A DNA stretch of 64,000 bases from NCBI GenBank assembly GCA_037043455.1, contig JAWPHD010011022.1, positions 1 through 64,000 of the forward strand, read 5' to 3'. Positions 31,641 through 44,042 of the stretch are shown here, in pieces. This stretch comes from Cyrtodaria siliqua. Lineage: Eukaryota > Mollusca > Bivalvia > Adapedonta > Hiatellidae. The number at the start of each line of letters is the position of its first letter. Position 1 is the first letter of the stretch. The notes beneath the pieces were generated by a model. The model was not told the origin of the DNA, searched no databases, and saw only the letters and a program-made list of their open reading frames with translations. The position numbers and the translations under genes were made by a program.

Positions 31641-32022
31641 GGTCAAGTTTATTTAAACTTCTATATTGTCTAAAATTCTATATTCGACATCCGGGAAGAT
31701 CATGCGATTTTTGTTCACTCATATATGTAATTAGTCTGCTTCCTGTTTAAGGATACGATTATTCCTGGAATGCACTCATTTATTGCCTGGAATAGGAAAT
31801 GAAATCTGAAATTGAGGAATGTAACATGATATCATTCATGTTACACAAGGATGGAGTTTTTGTGACCATTATCACCTGTCATTTCCTGGTCCATGTAGAC
31901 CGCTTTTATTGTATTAATTGAAAAAACTTCCGAGGTTGTTAAAAATGAAATAATTTTTAGCACTAGATCGGCAGTCTATGCCATGGTGTGTTGTCATTTG
32001 TCCATCTACCCATAATGTGTTT
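31641..32022. other. Intergenic, nothing supported
   Basis: Contains the degenerate near-repeat CATTTATTGCCTGGAATAGG, no element identified. Confidence 0.4.
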
Positions 32023-32760
32023 AGCTCTACTGGCGAAGTCTAGCAGAGCTAATGGGATAACAAGTTGTCCGTCATTTTTGCCTTGTGAACACGATAGGGA
32101 ATTCATTTTAAATTGTATCTTGACCAAACTTTATCATGTCTTTATATCGATGAAAGCTCAGACAAGTTCGAAAACCAAACACATTGGATTAGTAACACAA
32201 GAGTTATGGCCTTTGTTTTACTGAAAAATGTCATATTTTGCTTTGTGAACACTAGCACCTTCATTAGCTCTGCTGGATGAATGCAACAGAGCTTTTTGGA
32301 TGGCGAGTCATTCGTTAACTTCTGCTTCAAACAAAATTTCCACTGAAACTGCTGAGTAGACGAAACTTCACAGGAAGCATCATTGCATGGTGCTCTCTCA
32401 GATTTATACAAACCATCTGATCCATCAAAAATATGGCCCCCTTTACTAAAAAATCGAAAAATCGTTAAACAACTTCTTCTAATGAACTTCTGAGTAGAAT
32501 TTGAGGAAACTTCACAGGAAGCATCCTTGAGGCCATCTTGGATGTGGATTTTACCTAATTTTAACAAATTTGAAAAACATTTACCTAATGATCATTTGTG
32601 TGATAGACAAAACAGTTTCTCAGAAGTTGTTTAAGCAAAAGTTAACAATGGATGGATGGACAATAGACGAAGAGTGATCCAGCTCAGCTGAGTTAAACAT
32701 GGCATATGTATTGTTAACACTAGCACCTTCATTTTGTATTTGATCATTACCAAACTTGGT
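32023..32760 (-). mobile_element. Truncated repeats related to families 1 and 2
   Basis: Two heads in a row: AGCTCTACTGGCGAAGTCTA at 32023 followed by family 1 units, then AGCTCTGCTGGATGAATGCA at 32265 followed by units with GAAACTTCACAGGAAGCATC. Both are incomplete. Confidence 0.6.
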
Positions 32761-32797
32761 CAGATTGTTAATATAAAGTAAACAAACTTGCAACTGT

Positions 32798-33010
32798 TGA
32801 GATGCCCACCCTATAAACACTTATTTGTCATGAACAGACATAGACCCAGGAGCATTACCTGGAACTGTTGAGATTCCCACCCTATATCCATTTATACACT
32901 TATTTGGCATGAACAGACAGATACAACCATCCAACCAGCATTGACACCCACGTCCATCCCCACCCCGTGGGACATAGACCTTGGAGCATTACATGGACAC
33001 GTTGAGTTCC
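32798..33010. repeat. ~75-100-bp tandem repeat, about three diverged units
   Basis: Shared strings GTTGAGAT.CCCACCCTAT, CATGAACAGACA and GGAGCATTACCTGGA recur. Confidence 0.7.
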
Positions 33011-33087
33011 CCACCCAACAAACATCGGCTCCGGGGTCCGTCCCAACCTAACCATAACCCCCACACTTATGGGCCTAAACACTTTAA

Positions 33088-33403
33088 AGGGACACACGGC
33101 AATCTTGAGGTTTTTTATCAAGCATTAAAATTAGCCTCACGATTTATTATTCCATTATTATTTTGTCTTTAAATCTGCTTGCATATATTAAATACCGTTT
33201 GAGCTTTCAACTTTTTTTCGTTTTTCTATCATAGATTTGAATATATTATTGGTGAAATGTAATCAACAGTTAGTAATATGCAAAAAACAATTTGCTTTAT
33301 ACTATTTTATAATTAATATTAATGATTGAACAAATGCAATTTATGCAGAAAAACTAACGGGACGCCGTGAGTTTTACAAAAATCAAGATTGCCGTGTGGC
33401 CCT
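33088..33403. mobile_element. TTAA-inserting MITE, family AGGGACACACGG, copy 1
   Basis: Ends AGGGACACACGGCAATCTTG and its inverted partner (AGGGCCACACGGCAATCTTG on the other strand), flanked by TTAA at 33084-33087 and 33404-33407. The 316-bp interior is AT-rich and non-coding. Second copy at 62464-62997. Confidence 0.88.
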
Positions 33404-33604
33404 TTAAGGCGGGCGAGTGAATTTGCCATGGCGCACTATCGACTGCATGATCTCGGTCTGTTATGAAATTATATGTTTGACAATTGTTTTCATCTTTGCG
33501 AAAATCATCAGGTGAGCGAGTCATGGCCATTTTGGCACTCTTGTTTAGAGCATGTAAGTTTCGTTTTTCACTTGAATTCCACCAAATTTGTATAGAGAGT
33601 AGAG

Positions 33605-34010
33605 CAATATAATCCCTTTTGGGCCTCTTTGTTTTGTGTGGCGTATACACTCCTCTGAAACGGATTTTTTAGACTTATTCTCAAAAACCAAAAGTGATAC
33701 TGATTTGGAATATTTTACTTTACTGAAATGACGGGCATGACTTGTAGTTGGTCCTAAACAAAATTATTTTGATTTGATGTCCAAAATGACCTCCGTTGGC
33801 CCAGATATCTAAGTTATTACATCTCTGGTTTGTCATCTTTATTTTCATAGCGTGGGAAAACACTTGTGGCGACTAATCCTCTGAAACTAAATGTTCGTTT
33901 TCACGAAACTTCACAGCTAAAAATGTACAATTTTGTGGCGACAACTTACTACTTTCAAAAATCGTAAGTGATATTGGTTTGAAACTTTTACTAAAACACA
34001 TTCCTAATAA
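33605..34010 (-). mobile_element. Family 2 repeat fragment
   Basis: Carries ACTCCTCTGAAAC, AAAAGTGATACTGATTTGGA, TTGTCATCTTTATTTTCATA and GTAAGTGATATTGGTTTGAA, diverged from the other copies. It abuts the LINE starting near 34060. Confidence 0.6.
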
Positions 34011-34059
34011 CAAGTTCAAACATGTCAAAGGGTTTGTAGCAATGCTTATTATATAAACG

Positions 34060-36130
34060 TGTATAAACAAACTCCCCTGGATCACACCAGAACTAAAACG
34101 CCTCTGCAGAAAACGTGGCTATACAAAAAGCAACGAACATCAAACAGGTCCAGTTCCGATCGCAAACAGGTCAAAAGACAAGGAACATTACAAAAACATC
34201 AAACACCTAAGACGCTAAAGAACAAAACTTGTATACCAAAATTATCTTGAAGGCATTCTGAATGTACACCAAGATAGTAACAAAACACAAAACACAAACA
34301 AACCAAACAGTAAGAAATTGTACACACTACTAAAATACTCAAAACAAGACAAACAGTGTAGCTCCGCTAGACGAGGACAACATCTGCCACCAAGATGATG
34401 TAAAGAAGGCGACAATACTGAACGAACAGTTTCAATCAGTATTTAGCCAAAAGTCATCCTATCACTAAATTCCTTATTAAAATAAAACCCAGAACTTAGG
34501 AGACGAGGGTCAACAAATTCCAGAGGAATGTAAGGCACACAATAAAATGGCTGACATCGAAATATCCACCAAGTGACTTGCTCAGGGACACAACACGTAT
34601 GGTTATGGCGGGGATCAAACCCAAGACGTTTGGATCATGGGTCCGACGCTCTACAACTAGACCACAACGCTCCATAAAAGCTGCAAGCCCAGACCAAATG
34701 AAACCCATAATTCCGAAAACTCTGTGTAAAGAGATTTCTCCTATCCTACAAATAATTATCCAGAAATCAGTCAAAACTGGAGAATTACCCTCTGTATGGA
34801 AAAATGTAAATGTTATTCCAGCATTCAAAAACGGGGACAAATCCAACCCTGCAAACTATCGACCTATCTCCCTCACATGCATTTTCCGTAAATTGTCGCC
34901 TTCTCAATCGTTAAACACTTCAATATACTAGGAATATTTTATGAACTACAACATGGTTTCCGTGAAAGACGGTCATGTGAAACGCAGCTCATAATGCTTA
35001 TAGATGAACTCTTCAAATGTGTTCACTCCAAGAAACAAATAGACCTGATTCAACTTGATTTCAGCAAAGCATTTGATAAGGTCAGCCATGAAAACTGATT
35101 TTCAAGCTGAGCGAATATGGGATCAGAGGGAATACTCTCATACGGATAAAGTCATTCTTAGACAACAGCACACAGAGTGTGATTGTCAACGGATCCAGGT
35201 CATCATCAATGTTTGTTTCTTCTGGAGCGCCACAAGGATTCGTCCTCGTCCCAATACTGTTTCTTACATATATAAATGACCTCCCAATAGATTCCAATTA
35301 GGTTATTTGCAGATGATACTGCCATTTACATTACAATCACTTCCGAAAAACAATCAGAAACACTACAAAATGATCTAACCAAACTTGAAAAATGGGAAAC
35401 AAAATGGGATATGGAATTTAATCCCTTAAAATACCATGTCATTCATATCACAAAGTCTAAAACACCAATAGACACTTCATACTACCTCCATAATACAAAA
35501 CTCAAAGAAACAACATCAGCAGAATGTCTTGGCGTTGACATTTCAGACGATCTAACGTGGAACCAGTGAACTAATACCCTTATTAATTCACTGGTGGAAC
35601 ACATACACATAGACAGAATCACCCAAAAAGCAAAGCAAACATTAGGATTCCTTCGCAAAAACATCAAAGTACACTCAGAACCACTTAAGTATATGACCTA
35701 CAAAATGTTAGTCCGACTGCAACTCGAATACTGCTCCACTGTCTGGTCCTCCCCACTACCCCCCACTACCCCCCCCCCCCCTCCCCTCCCCACCCACCCA
35801 CCACAATGAATGCTACATAAACCAGATCGAAGCTGACTATGGACAAACTTCAAGCGTCACAGAGATGCTCCACTCCTTGAAATGGAGAAGACTTGACCAG
35901 CAACGTATAGCTAGTAGGCTCTCCATCTGCTTCAAGATCACCAACAGTCTAGTAGCTTTCCCAGTTGAGGACTATCTGACAATGACGAACAGACGGTTTA
36001 GACACCTACACCCACTTTAATTTAGTTCACTGGAATGCCCTGTTCCCAGATATCCCCCACCCTACCCAATATAGAGTTGTTCAACTCTGCAGTTAGCATT
36101 GTGGAACAAGCCTCGCCATAAGTAGCCCCA
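34060..36130 (+). pseudogene. LINE 1: dead non-LTR reverse transcriptase region
   Basis: Fragments in different frames spell a CR1/Jockey-type ORF2: LPWITPELKRLCRKRGY (34075), the RT region NVIPAFKNGDKSNPANYRPI (34810), LIQLDFSKAFDKVSHEN (35046), the catalytic box RLFADDTAIYI (35305), TTSAECLGVDISDDLTWN (35510), QLEYCSTVW (35725) and the C-terminal HSLKWRRLDQQRIASRLSIC (35870). Many frameshifts and stops separate them. A minus-strand SINE lies inside at 34495-34675, and a C-rich tract (35755-35800) interrupts the thumb region. 5' truncated: no endonuclease domain is seen. Confidence 0.85.
34495..34675 (-). mobile_element. tRNA-derived SINE inserted in LINE 1
   Basis: On the minus strand: A box TGGTCTAGTTG, B box GGTTTGATCCC, then GTGTCCCTGAGCAAGTCACT, the same central motif as in the 3691 SINE. 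The LINE reading frame resumes directly after its head (AASPDQMKPIIPKTL). Confidence 0.75.
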
Positions 36131-36269
36131 GAGTTGTTTTTGATTTTTAAACTCTTCTTAACAAAATCATACTTTTGTTCTACTAACACTTCTAAGGCAG
36201 ATAGACGCGTGCCATTCCTAGGTCCCCAGCAGGGGTTTGGAAATAACGGAAGATAGGTAGATGTATTTA

Positions 36270-37760
36270 TTTATTTTTTTAATAATATTTCATTGCATAT
36301 CTGTTACAATACATCAATTTAACATCACGATATTCATAGCAACATATGCAAATGGATTGAACTACACGTTATTACAACATTATAGACATAGAACTAAAAA
36401 CTTAATACGAACGTCAAAAAATAACTTCTTTTCTAAAGCGATAGATGGCAATAAAGATAATAAGTACTTATGGGATCATATAAATGATATCAAAGGTACA
36501 TCAAACTCTTCTTCTATACCAAACGAATTAACATCACAGCTTTAATGACGTAAATGATGTAATAAACACCCTTAATAAATACTTTTCTAATATAAGTGAA
36601 CGATTATAAAAGACAACACTGACTTAAATCACAGAGATTTAAAAAAATTAAAAAACTTCACCGAATTGACAATTCCTGCAAATGAACAATTAAAATACCT
36701 TTGATGAAACAAGAACATATTTTATCAGTCATAAAATCACTTGACGTGACACAGGGTAGAGGACTAGATGCAGTAAGTCCCGAAACATTAAAACTAGCAG
36801 CAGCCGTTATTGCACCATCTTTACTGAAGTTAATATACATATTAGTATTCATACAGGGTCCTTTCCTCAAATACTAAAAGAGGCTAAACTTTTTCCAGTG
36901 CACAAAGGTGGGCCAGCAAATGACCATCAAACTATCGTCCGATTTCAAGTTTACCTGTTATGTCTAAGGTGATTAAAAACATGTTACTAAACACTTATTT
37001 GCATATCTCAATAAATATAAACTTATACACATATATCTCAGTCTGGATTTCGTCAAAATCACTCGTCTCAAACTGCATTAGTCAAGCTTGTAAATAAATG
37101 GCTTGAACATATAGATAATGGTGGCCTTATTGGGTCAATATTCTTTGATTTGAAAAAAAGCCTTTGATATTGTTGATCATTTAATACTCGTAAAAAATTG
37201 TCCCTCTATAAAGTATCAAGAGTGCTCAATACATCTTACATCTCCAACAGAAATCAATGTATAGTAGCTGGTGAAAAAGTTTGCCAATTAGGAAATTATA
37301 AAAAGAGGAGTTCCACAAGGCTTTGTGCTTGATCTAGTACTGTATCTGCTATTCATTATTTATTTGCCTCTTTATACTGGGGAAGGTAAAACTGATTTAT
37401 ATGCAGACGATACAACCATGCATACGACATATAAAGATATAACTGTTATTGAAACTCGACTACAAGCAAGTTTAAATGGTTTTAAAACGAGGTGCACTGA
37501 TAACAAAATGCACATAAATGGCAATAAAACTTGTTCAATGACTATAGGATCTAGATCTAAAATATTAAGTCACACTAAACTTGAACTAACTCTTGATAAC
37601 AACTCAAAACAAACAACTGAAGCACATAAACTGTTAGGAATACATATAGATAAAATGCTCAGTTGAGATAAACAAATAGACAGTGTATGGCAAAGCATCA
37701 CACGTAAAATAACTCGTATGAAATTGTTTATGCTACATGATATGTTTAAAAGATGTTTGT
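36270..37760 (+). pseudogene. LINE 2: dead non-LTR reverse transcriptase region
   Basis: A second, different element: YANGLNYTLLQHYRHRTKNL and NKDNKYLWDHINDIKGTSNS (36325-36520), PSNYRPISSLPVMSKVIK-like (36925-36975), SGFRQNHSSQTALVKLVNKW (37045), FFDLKKAFDIVDHLI (37140), the catalytic box LYADDTTMHTTY (37395), KLLGIHIDKMLSW (37625). Repeated frameshifts. Only about 150 bases separate it from LINE 1. Confidence 0.82.
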
Positions 37761-37903
37761 ATTGAACAACAGAAAACAAAATGATGACGATGAATATACG
37801 TGTATACATGCAGAAAAAAAATATGTCGTTGGTCTGTACTAGAAAGCCATTACGACGACCGTGGGAGATATGGTAGATATGTTCAATAATGTCAGTGTTA
37901 TCG

Positions 37904-39410
37904 AGCCCAGCGGACAAAACGTACAAGCTGATCCACTGGGCCGTCAAACAGTGCAGTTTTATTACATTATATATATGAGAGTATGTGATTGATGATGGAC
38001 CGTTGTGCCTGCGTTGTCATCAGACTCAAAAATCGCACCAACGCGTCCACCGGATCAGTCCCATGTTATACCTGTGTCAATTATTGAATTGTTTTCCACA
38101 GTAATATAAGTGGAGTGATCTTATTACCTTATAGGTACATAAAGGCGCATCCTCTGTCTCCTTCAAAAGTATTCACACCGATTTACTCACTAAATATTGG
38201 GTATTATATGGAAATTGGGAGATTTAGTAAATATGGGATATGTTCAATAATGTCATAAGTAGTTTATTACTTTTATACAATGGGTTTATTAACTGGTGCA
38301 TGGATCTTTTAAAGGTTTATGACCGACAAAATTCCGAGCAATAAAAACACGCGTTCTAAAACTTATCTTGTAGGCGGTGTTGTGAAAATGTAGCCCCTGG
38401 TCAGGCAATGAGTGTTAACAGTTTTATTGTTTATGCAGGATATCAAGTTTATTATCAAAGCAGGATCAACTGTCAAAATTAAGCCTAATAGAAAAGTATG
38501 TCATCTCAAATAAATCAAAAGAGAAAAACAACGATTAAGATTTCAACCAAAATATACTAAAAACTGAAATAATTTAAATGACAATGTAAATATACAAAAA
38601 TGGATAGTGTTTTCTAAAATGTAATTGACTACTTTAAATAAATTCAAATGACTATTTATATACATGAATTCTGAACCTCAAAAATACAATAAATGTAAAG
38701 CATAACACATGCATTATATAGTGTTTAAATCTCTAAATTATCAAACACCTGAATACATTGACAGCATCCTCTCCAAACCTTCAGCAACTCATGGACGAAA
38801 TTTAAGATCTTCCACAAATTATGCACTGCACCTTCCAAGATCTCACCAGGGCTTTATATGTCATATAAAGCCCTGATCTCACACAGCAGTTTATGTTAAA
38901 GCATTTTCAATATACATGCGGTCCACAGGAATGGATTAACTTCCTCATGAAATACGGCTTTCAAAATCATTAAGTTAATTTAAAACGTTACTGAAAACAC
39001 AGCTTATGTCCCCATCTACTATATAATTTAAAAAGTATATATAATTTAAAAAGTATATATACTATCAGTGTGAGTCTGATACAGCATCAATGTTTTAAAG
39101 AAATCATAAAAATTATATATTTTAAGTGCATATGTAAAGTTATAGACTTGCCTACAAAGAGTATTTGTTGTGTGTGATAGGGTCTGAATAGGTCAATACT
39201 ATTATGCAAACATAAACTAATATAAATACACAAAAAAAAATGTTTGACGGTTCAGTGGATCAGCTTGTATGTTTCATTTGCTGGGCTAGATAACATTGAT
39301 TACATATAGTTTCGGTATATTGTCTGAAAAGAATGAATTCTTAATTGAAAACATCAATTCATTGCTTGACAGCTCAGGAGATCAGCGTGTACGTTTCATC
39401 AACTGGGCTT
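37904..39410. repeat. Inverted repeat pair around LINE fragment, with third direct copy
   Basis: The 47-base segment 37904-37950 (GCCCAGCGGACAAAACGTAC ... CCGTCAAACA) is inverted at 39241-39287, and a third, diverged copy in the same orientation as the second lies at 39363-39410. The inverted pair brackets the LINE C-terminal fragment. Confidence 0.75.
38700..39020 (+). pseudogene. LINE C-terminal fragment
   Basis: Frame pieces YSVFKSLNYQTPEYIDSILS, THGRNLRSSTNYALHLPRS and FKTLLKTQLMSPST match the conserved LINE C-terminus (K.L...PEYI...LR......L..P). It probably belongs to LINE 2, separated by about 940 bases of inserted sequence. A 27-base palindrome (AGGGCTTTATATG..CATATAAAGCCCT) at 38847-38873 interrupts it. 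Confidence 0.7.
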
Positions 39411-40268
39411 GATTACAAGGAGGCTAATTTATAAAGAAATGTTATAAAATATATACTTATTTCAAATCTAGTTTAGATAGTATGATTGTAAACCTGCGTA
39501 ACGTGCTGCTGGCTTGGGCCTTTCGTGTTTGTGTATTACTATTAAACAATGTTGACCCTGTTGATTTTTTTTAGGTATGATAATTCAATCAGAAAATATT
39601 TCTCAAGATCACTTGCATAATCAATATACCATCGCTATCAACTGTAAACGATCATCTTACAGCAGTATTTATTGTGTTGTTTAAATGATTTGTTATACTA
39701 GTATATGCAATTTGACAATTTGATTACCAATGCATTACCTACGTCAATTCACAGTATATGCACGTGTACAATGTTCAATTACTTGGCACTCAGACTTATT
39801 AATAAACAGATAGGAAACAAGTAGTCTTAACCAATAAAGACGTGGCATCTTAACTTTTCCTTCTATCTTCTCTCTCAATTATTCACTGAGTTTGATAAAA
39901 ATACATTCAAAACATTCATAGTGACTAGCAAAATGGGATTATAATAATTTATGTTTATTTTCAAAATAAGAAATCGTATAAAAATATTTTTAGGTACCGA
40001 CCATTTTGATTTCTGGGTGGGGCCTGGGATTTTTTTTGAAAAAAATATTCTGGCCCTTGAATTGCTGAAAAAAAATATCCTGGCTCTGACTTGAGCGAAA
40101 AAAAAACAACAGTTCCTCAAACTGCTGAAAAAAAAAAATCCGGCCTTCTCTCACATTCTTGGTAAAAAATAATCTGGCTTAGTTCAATTAGTTGAAAAAA
40201 ATAATCTGGCTCCCTCTTTAGTCTATGATAAATGATGTAGATCTACTCAATCAGCCAATGGATTCAAC

Positions 40269-40440
40269 ATGGAAATGTTTAACCACAACTTCTGCTCAGA
40301 AGTTTATCGAAATCTCCAGTTGAAATGGGATGACATTACAAAAAAAGACCACTCCATGGAGACATTACAAGCAATGAGATATTACAAAAATGGGAAAATA
40401 ACAGTCTGTGCAAACTTAACATGGGTGTTTGACATTAGGT
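40269..40440 (+). pseudogene. Exon-like frame in the 3.25-kb element (unrecognised)
   Basis: Open frame MEMFNHNFCSEVYRNLQLKW, DDITKKDHSMETLQAMRYYK, NGKITVCANLTWVFDIR, followed by a possible donor AG|GTATAT at 40438. The downstream part of the frame is minisatellite. I do not recognise it; it may be a captured exon. Confidence 0.3.
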
Positions 40441-40449
40441 ATATTATTA

Positions 40450-40740
40450 AATTGGTATCAGTGGTCATGGTAGTAATAAATGTAGTATGCATAGCTCATG
40501 GTAGTAATACATGGGGTATTCATTCAGTGGTCATGAATACGTAATGAATGGGGTATTCAGTGGTCATGCTAGTAATAAATGTGATATACAGTGGTCTCTG
40601 GTAGTAATACTTGTGATATACAGTGGTCATGGTAATAGAAAATATGGTAAAGAGTAACCATGATAGTTATACATGTGATGTACTTTGGACATGTTAGTAA
40701 TCAATGTGGTTTGCAGTGGTCATGGTAGTATTACACTACA
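40450..40740. repeat. ~38-bp minisatellite (CAGTGGTCATGGTAGTAAT type)
   Basis: About seven diverged units with CAGTGGTCATGGTAGTAATA and CATGTGATATA. Confidence 0.82.
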
Positions 40741-41582
40741 AGGGTCCTGGTACTTGTGCGATGGACTTTGTGAATATCATCGACAAGTAAGTGGACTTAA
40801 ACCCCATCATTCGGTAGGCCCTACCACCATTTTGTATACACTGTAGCCAGTTATCATTTCGTCTGCTTCAAGATAAGGATTTCAGCATTCTGACCGATCA
40901 CAGTTCTTATTTTTACAGGTAAAGATGCACCAACATTCAAAATTTGACAGTTAGGAATAAAAGTTTTGTTCTAGAAAGTATAGAAAATAAATACATTATA
41001 TAATATTTGATATATCTGTACAGAGTAATGTTTAGTGCATTTACATGCCAAATTTTATGGTTTAGAAATGCTTTATTATTTTGAAATTTGTGATTAAAAA
41101 CCTCTCTGAGCAGCATAATGAATAAAATGATCAGAAAAGTTTATCTGGGGCCATTTTCTTTTTGTACTCAACGCTGGCTTTTAAGAAGCAGCTTTAGCCA
41201 CATGCAATGCCATGTTACAGACAAAGCTATGCGCTATATGCCAGTGTTAATAAGAATGGTATGGAACATGGTAGTCATTGCCCAGCACAAGACATTCCCC
41301 TACACAAAAAACACAACTTCCAATCAATTCATAATTTAGAAGAGCAAAAGGGGGCTCACATAGAAATCAAACAAGGACAAGCATAACTAAAGATTAAAAC
41401 CAGCACATGGAGTTCCATCCACCAAATATAAAAATATACATATTAAACAAGATCCAATATTCAAAGTCTGTCTCACCAACCATGGTGCCAGTTCATTCAC
41501 ATGGTCAAGTATTAATTTGGAGGTTATGTGGTGGTGAGGTGAGGGTGTAGGGGGTTAGGGGAGGAAGTGGTCAGTAAACATA

Positions 41583-42002
41583 TACTCGGTAAAAAAAGTT
41601 TTGGACCAGGGTATATAAAGTCATATAAAAAATAAAACTAGTGGACAGAATTTAAGTATCTTTTTTTAGTAACCAAGGTCTACCCTACCGGGTTAATTTG
41701 GTACCAGAAACATTAAATTCCAAACAAGATTTGATTTTAAAAAAAATATCGCGAACACACAAAGGGTCTGTAAAAAATGTTGCAAAGTACATTAAAAGTA
41801 ATAGTTACGGACACATTCGAGTAACCAATAAAAAGATTTTTTTTTTTTCGCAAACTTTCATTGTAAACGATAATTATTGTTGATTGTTGATCTATTCTGA
41901 ATTATCAACTGAGATAATAAGGGTTATTGTTGAATGTCAAGGTTTAGCGATCATTGTACGGGTTCGAACACTGTCATGGTCCAAAACTTCTTTTACAGAG
42001 TA
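41583..42002. mobile_element. Tc1/mariner-like MITE (TACTC ends), copy 2
   Basis: Reverse orientation relative to 25226-25642 and similar over its whole length (420 bp). Ends TACTCGGTAAAAAAAGTTTT and the inverted TACTCTGTAAAAGAAGTTTT. Contains an open frame TLNSKQDLILKKISRTHKG which is frameshifted in copy 1, so any coding is remnant. Confidence 0.88.
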
Positions 42003-42369
42003 TATTTACCGAATATCGAAGCAAGACCTTCAATACCCCAGAAAGAATATGAACTTGAAGAGAGCGGGGGAGGGGAAGTGAAGTGTTACTGAATATAAGA
42101 AACAACAGAATTAATACAATATTTTCATTGGGGGAGTCTACGGTGGAGCGTGTGTGTGTTCGGGGGTGGGGGTGGAAGTGAACAAGATGCAGACATGGTA
42201 ACTGAAGAAAAAACCAAAACTAATAGAAGAACTATTTGTCTGTTTATCTTGGTTGATGGTGGTGATGGTGTAGGAGTGGGGAAGGTGTGGGGTTTATGGG
42301 GCTAATGACATTTACAGGCTTGTATGCAGTGAGGTTCATTGAAATATATAAAGCTGCTTAAAACACGTT

Positions 42370-42960
42370 AACTGAAACTCTAAGGTGAAAACATTTCATC
42401 ATCCGGCTAAAATGAAATAAAGTTATGAAACATGTGTCCTTGATGACTAATGACATTTGTCAAGCTCATTTCATAGAGATATATTACTAGTGGGTATTGA
42501 AATAAATGGACTTGTCAACAAATGAAATGATAGAAATTTTAAGTCGAAAATAGGCTACGCTTTTTTAAAATACAATACAGAAAATATTTGGCCATAATTT
42601 CACTAACATGCAATACAGAGTTATGGAACATGTGTCTACTAGCATCCACGCTTTACTGAAGTTGTATTAATAATTAACAATCACCTATTGAAATACAAGG
42701 ACTTGCCTAAAAACTTTAACCAGAATTTTGAAGTCGAAAAAGGAATATAACGTTGCTTAAATGAAATACAGAGTTAATATGGAATATGTGTCTTCTATTG
42801 CCCTTGTATTCCAAGCCTTACTGAAGTTTTGCTGATGTACGACTTTCAGTTGTTAAAATACACTTGACAAAAATGAACTTAAACCAGAAATTCAAAGTAA
42901 TAAAAGCTTAAGGGCAATTCATAGTTCATGTGTCTACCAGCGACCTTGATACTTACGGTA
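42370..42960. repeat. Diverged ~160-200-bp tandem units
   Basis: Recurring motifs GAAATACAGAGTTATGGAAC, ATGTGTCTACTAGC and TTGAAATACA..GGACTTG occur at least three times. Confidence 0.5.
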
Positions 42961-43259
42961 CTGATGACATAATTTAAGTTTCACTGACCAGTGGTTTCTA
43001 AAATAATTGGATTTGGCCAATAACGACGTCGACACAAACGATGAGTAGATCACAACAGCTCTTCTTATTCTACGACTAGTAAAACTTAAAAAAAATTATA
43101 TTCTGGCTTTCAAGTGGACGAAAAAAAAATCTGGCCAGTGTACTAGGCAAAATAAAAATCCCGGCTTTAAAGAAATGATTTTTTTTTATTCCGGCTGAAA
43201 GGAAAATCCCAGGCCCCCACAGAAAACAAAATGGTCGGTCCCTTAAAGTTAAACATGTC

Positions 43260-44016
43260 ATCATTTTTCGCTTTTCTCTTAAAAATCAAGGTTTTGACAT
43301 AGTCAAAGTTTCTTTTTTTGTTCTAAATGTAATTAAGAGAGAGCAAAATACTATCATGGGAAAGAATATTAAATTGGTGATGGGATTTGGCATGAATGAA
43401 ACTTGTATTTATGTAAAACTCTTCATGATATGTGTGATTAAATTTTGGAAATAATTTGTGAAATTTTCGCACTGTACTGTGCCACATTTCGAAGTGTCCA
43501 ATCTATTTGTCATTAGGTCTGTGCTTGGCAATATGTACGTAATTCTTTAAGTTTTTAAAATGTAATTCTTAACATTTTAATATTTTATATTGTTAAGAAC
43601 ATATACAATTGACGAGCTTTAAACATTAGTTTTATATTGTATACATTTATAAAAAAGTAAAATCCTTGCATCACCTAAAGATTGAATCAGTCTTAATCAA
43701 TGTATCTCAAATGTGAAATACCACCTTTTTAGAAAAATCCTGAAGTTTCTAGATATATTTTATTCTTTTTGTACCATTGTTTTAATCATGCAACTGTAAA
43801 TATATTCTATTTGGCTTGTAGCCAAATATGTTATCCTCTTGAAATAAAGATATTATTACTTTAGCCCTTTATAAACTAGTTTGTAGTGATAATTATATAT
43901 TAAAAGCTTTGTTATTTGTGTACATCTATGTATCTTCTTTTGGTGTTGTCTGAGTTTAAAACACCAATATGGATACATTTAATTTAAATCATGGTCTAAT
44001 ATTTAGAGATTGAGGA
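43260..44016. other. Intergenic; possible LINE-like 3' tail
   Basis: Mostly AT-rich. At 43808-43866 a short hairpin TTTGGCTTGTAGCCAAAT is followed by TCTTGAAATAAAGATATTAT, the usual look of a non-LTR retrotransposon 3' end. No coding is joined to it. Confidence 0.4.
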
Positions 44017-44042
44017 TAAAGTCCGAGTAAACCCCTTTATTT

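Larger units (their letters stand above)
39992..43243. mobile_element. 3.25-kb element with long inverted ends
   Basis: The left end AGGTACCGACCATTTTGATT, continuing TTCTGGGTGGGGCCTGGGAT, is inverted at the right end (AGGGACCGACCATTTTGTTT, continuing TCTGTGGGGGCCTGGGATTT). Both ends then run into A-rich stretches with repeated AATCTGGC/AATCCGGC units. The interior holds a minisatellite (40450-40740), an exon-like frame (40269-40544), a nested MITE (41583-42002) and diverged ~160-bp tandem units (42370-42960). No transposase found. Confidence 0.75.

Noticed and set aside
32142..32567. 141-codon minus-strand frame
   Set aside because: It lies wholly in family 1/2 repeat units with no conserved character in the other copies.
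40269..40544. Full 91-codon gene
   Set aside because: The last third is minisatellite. Only the first 57 codons look exon-like, and no partner exon was found.
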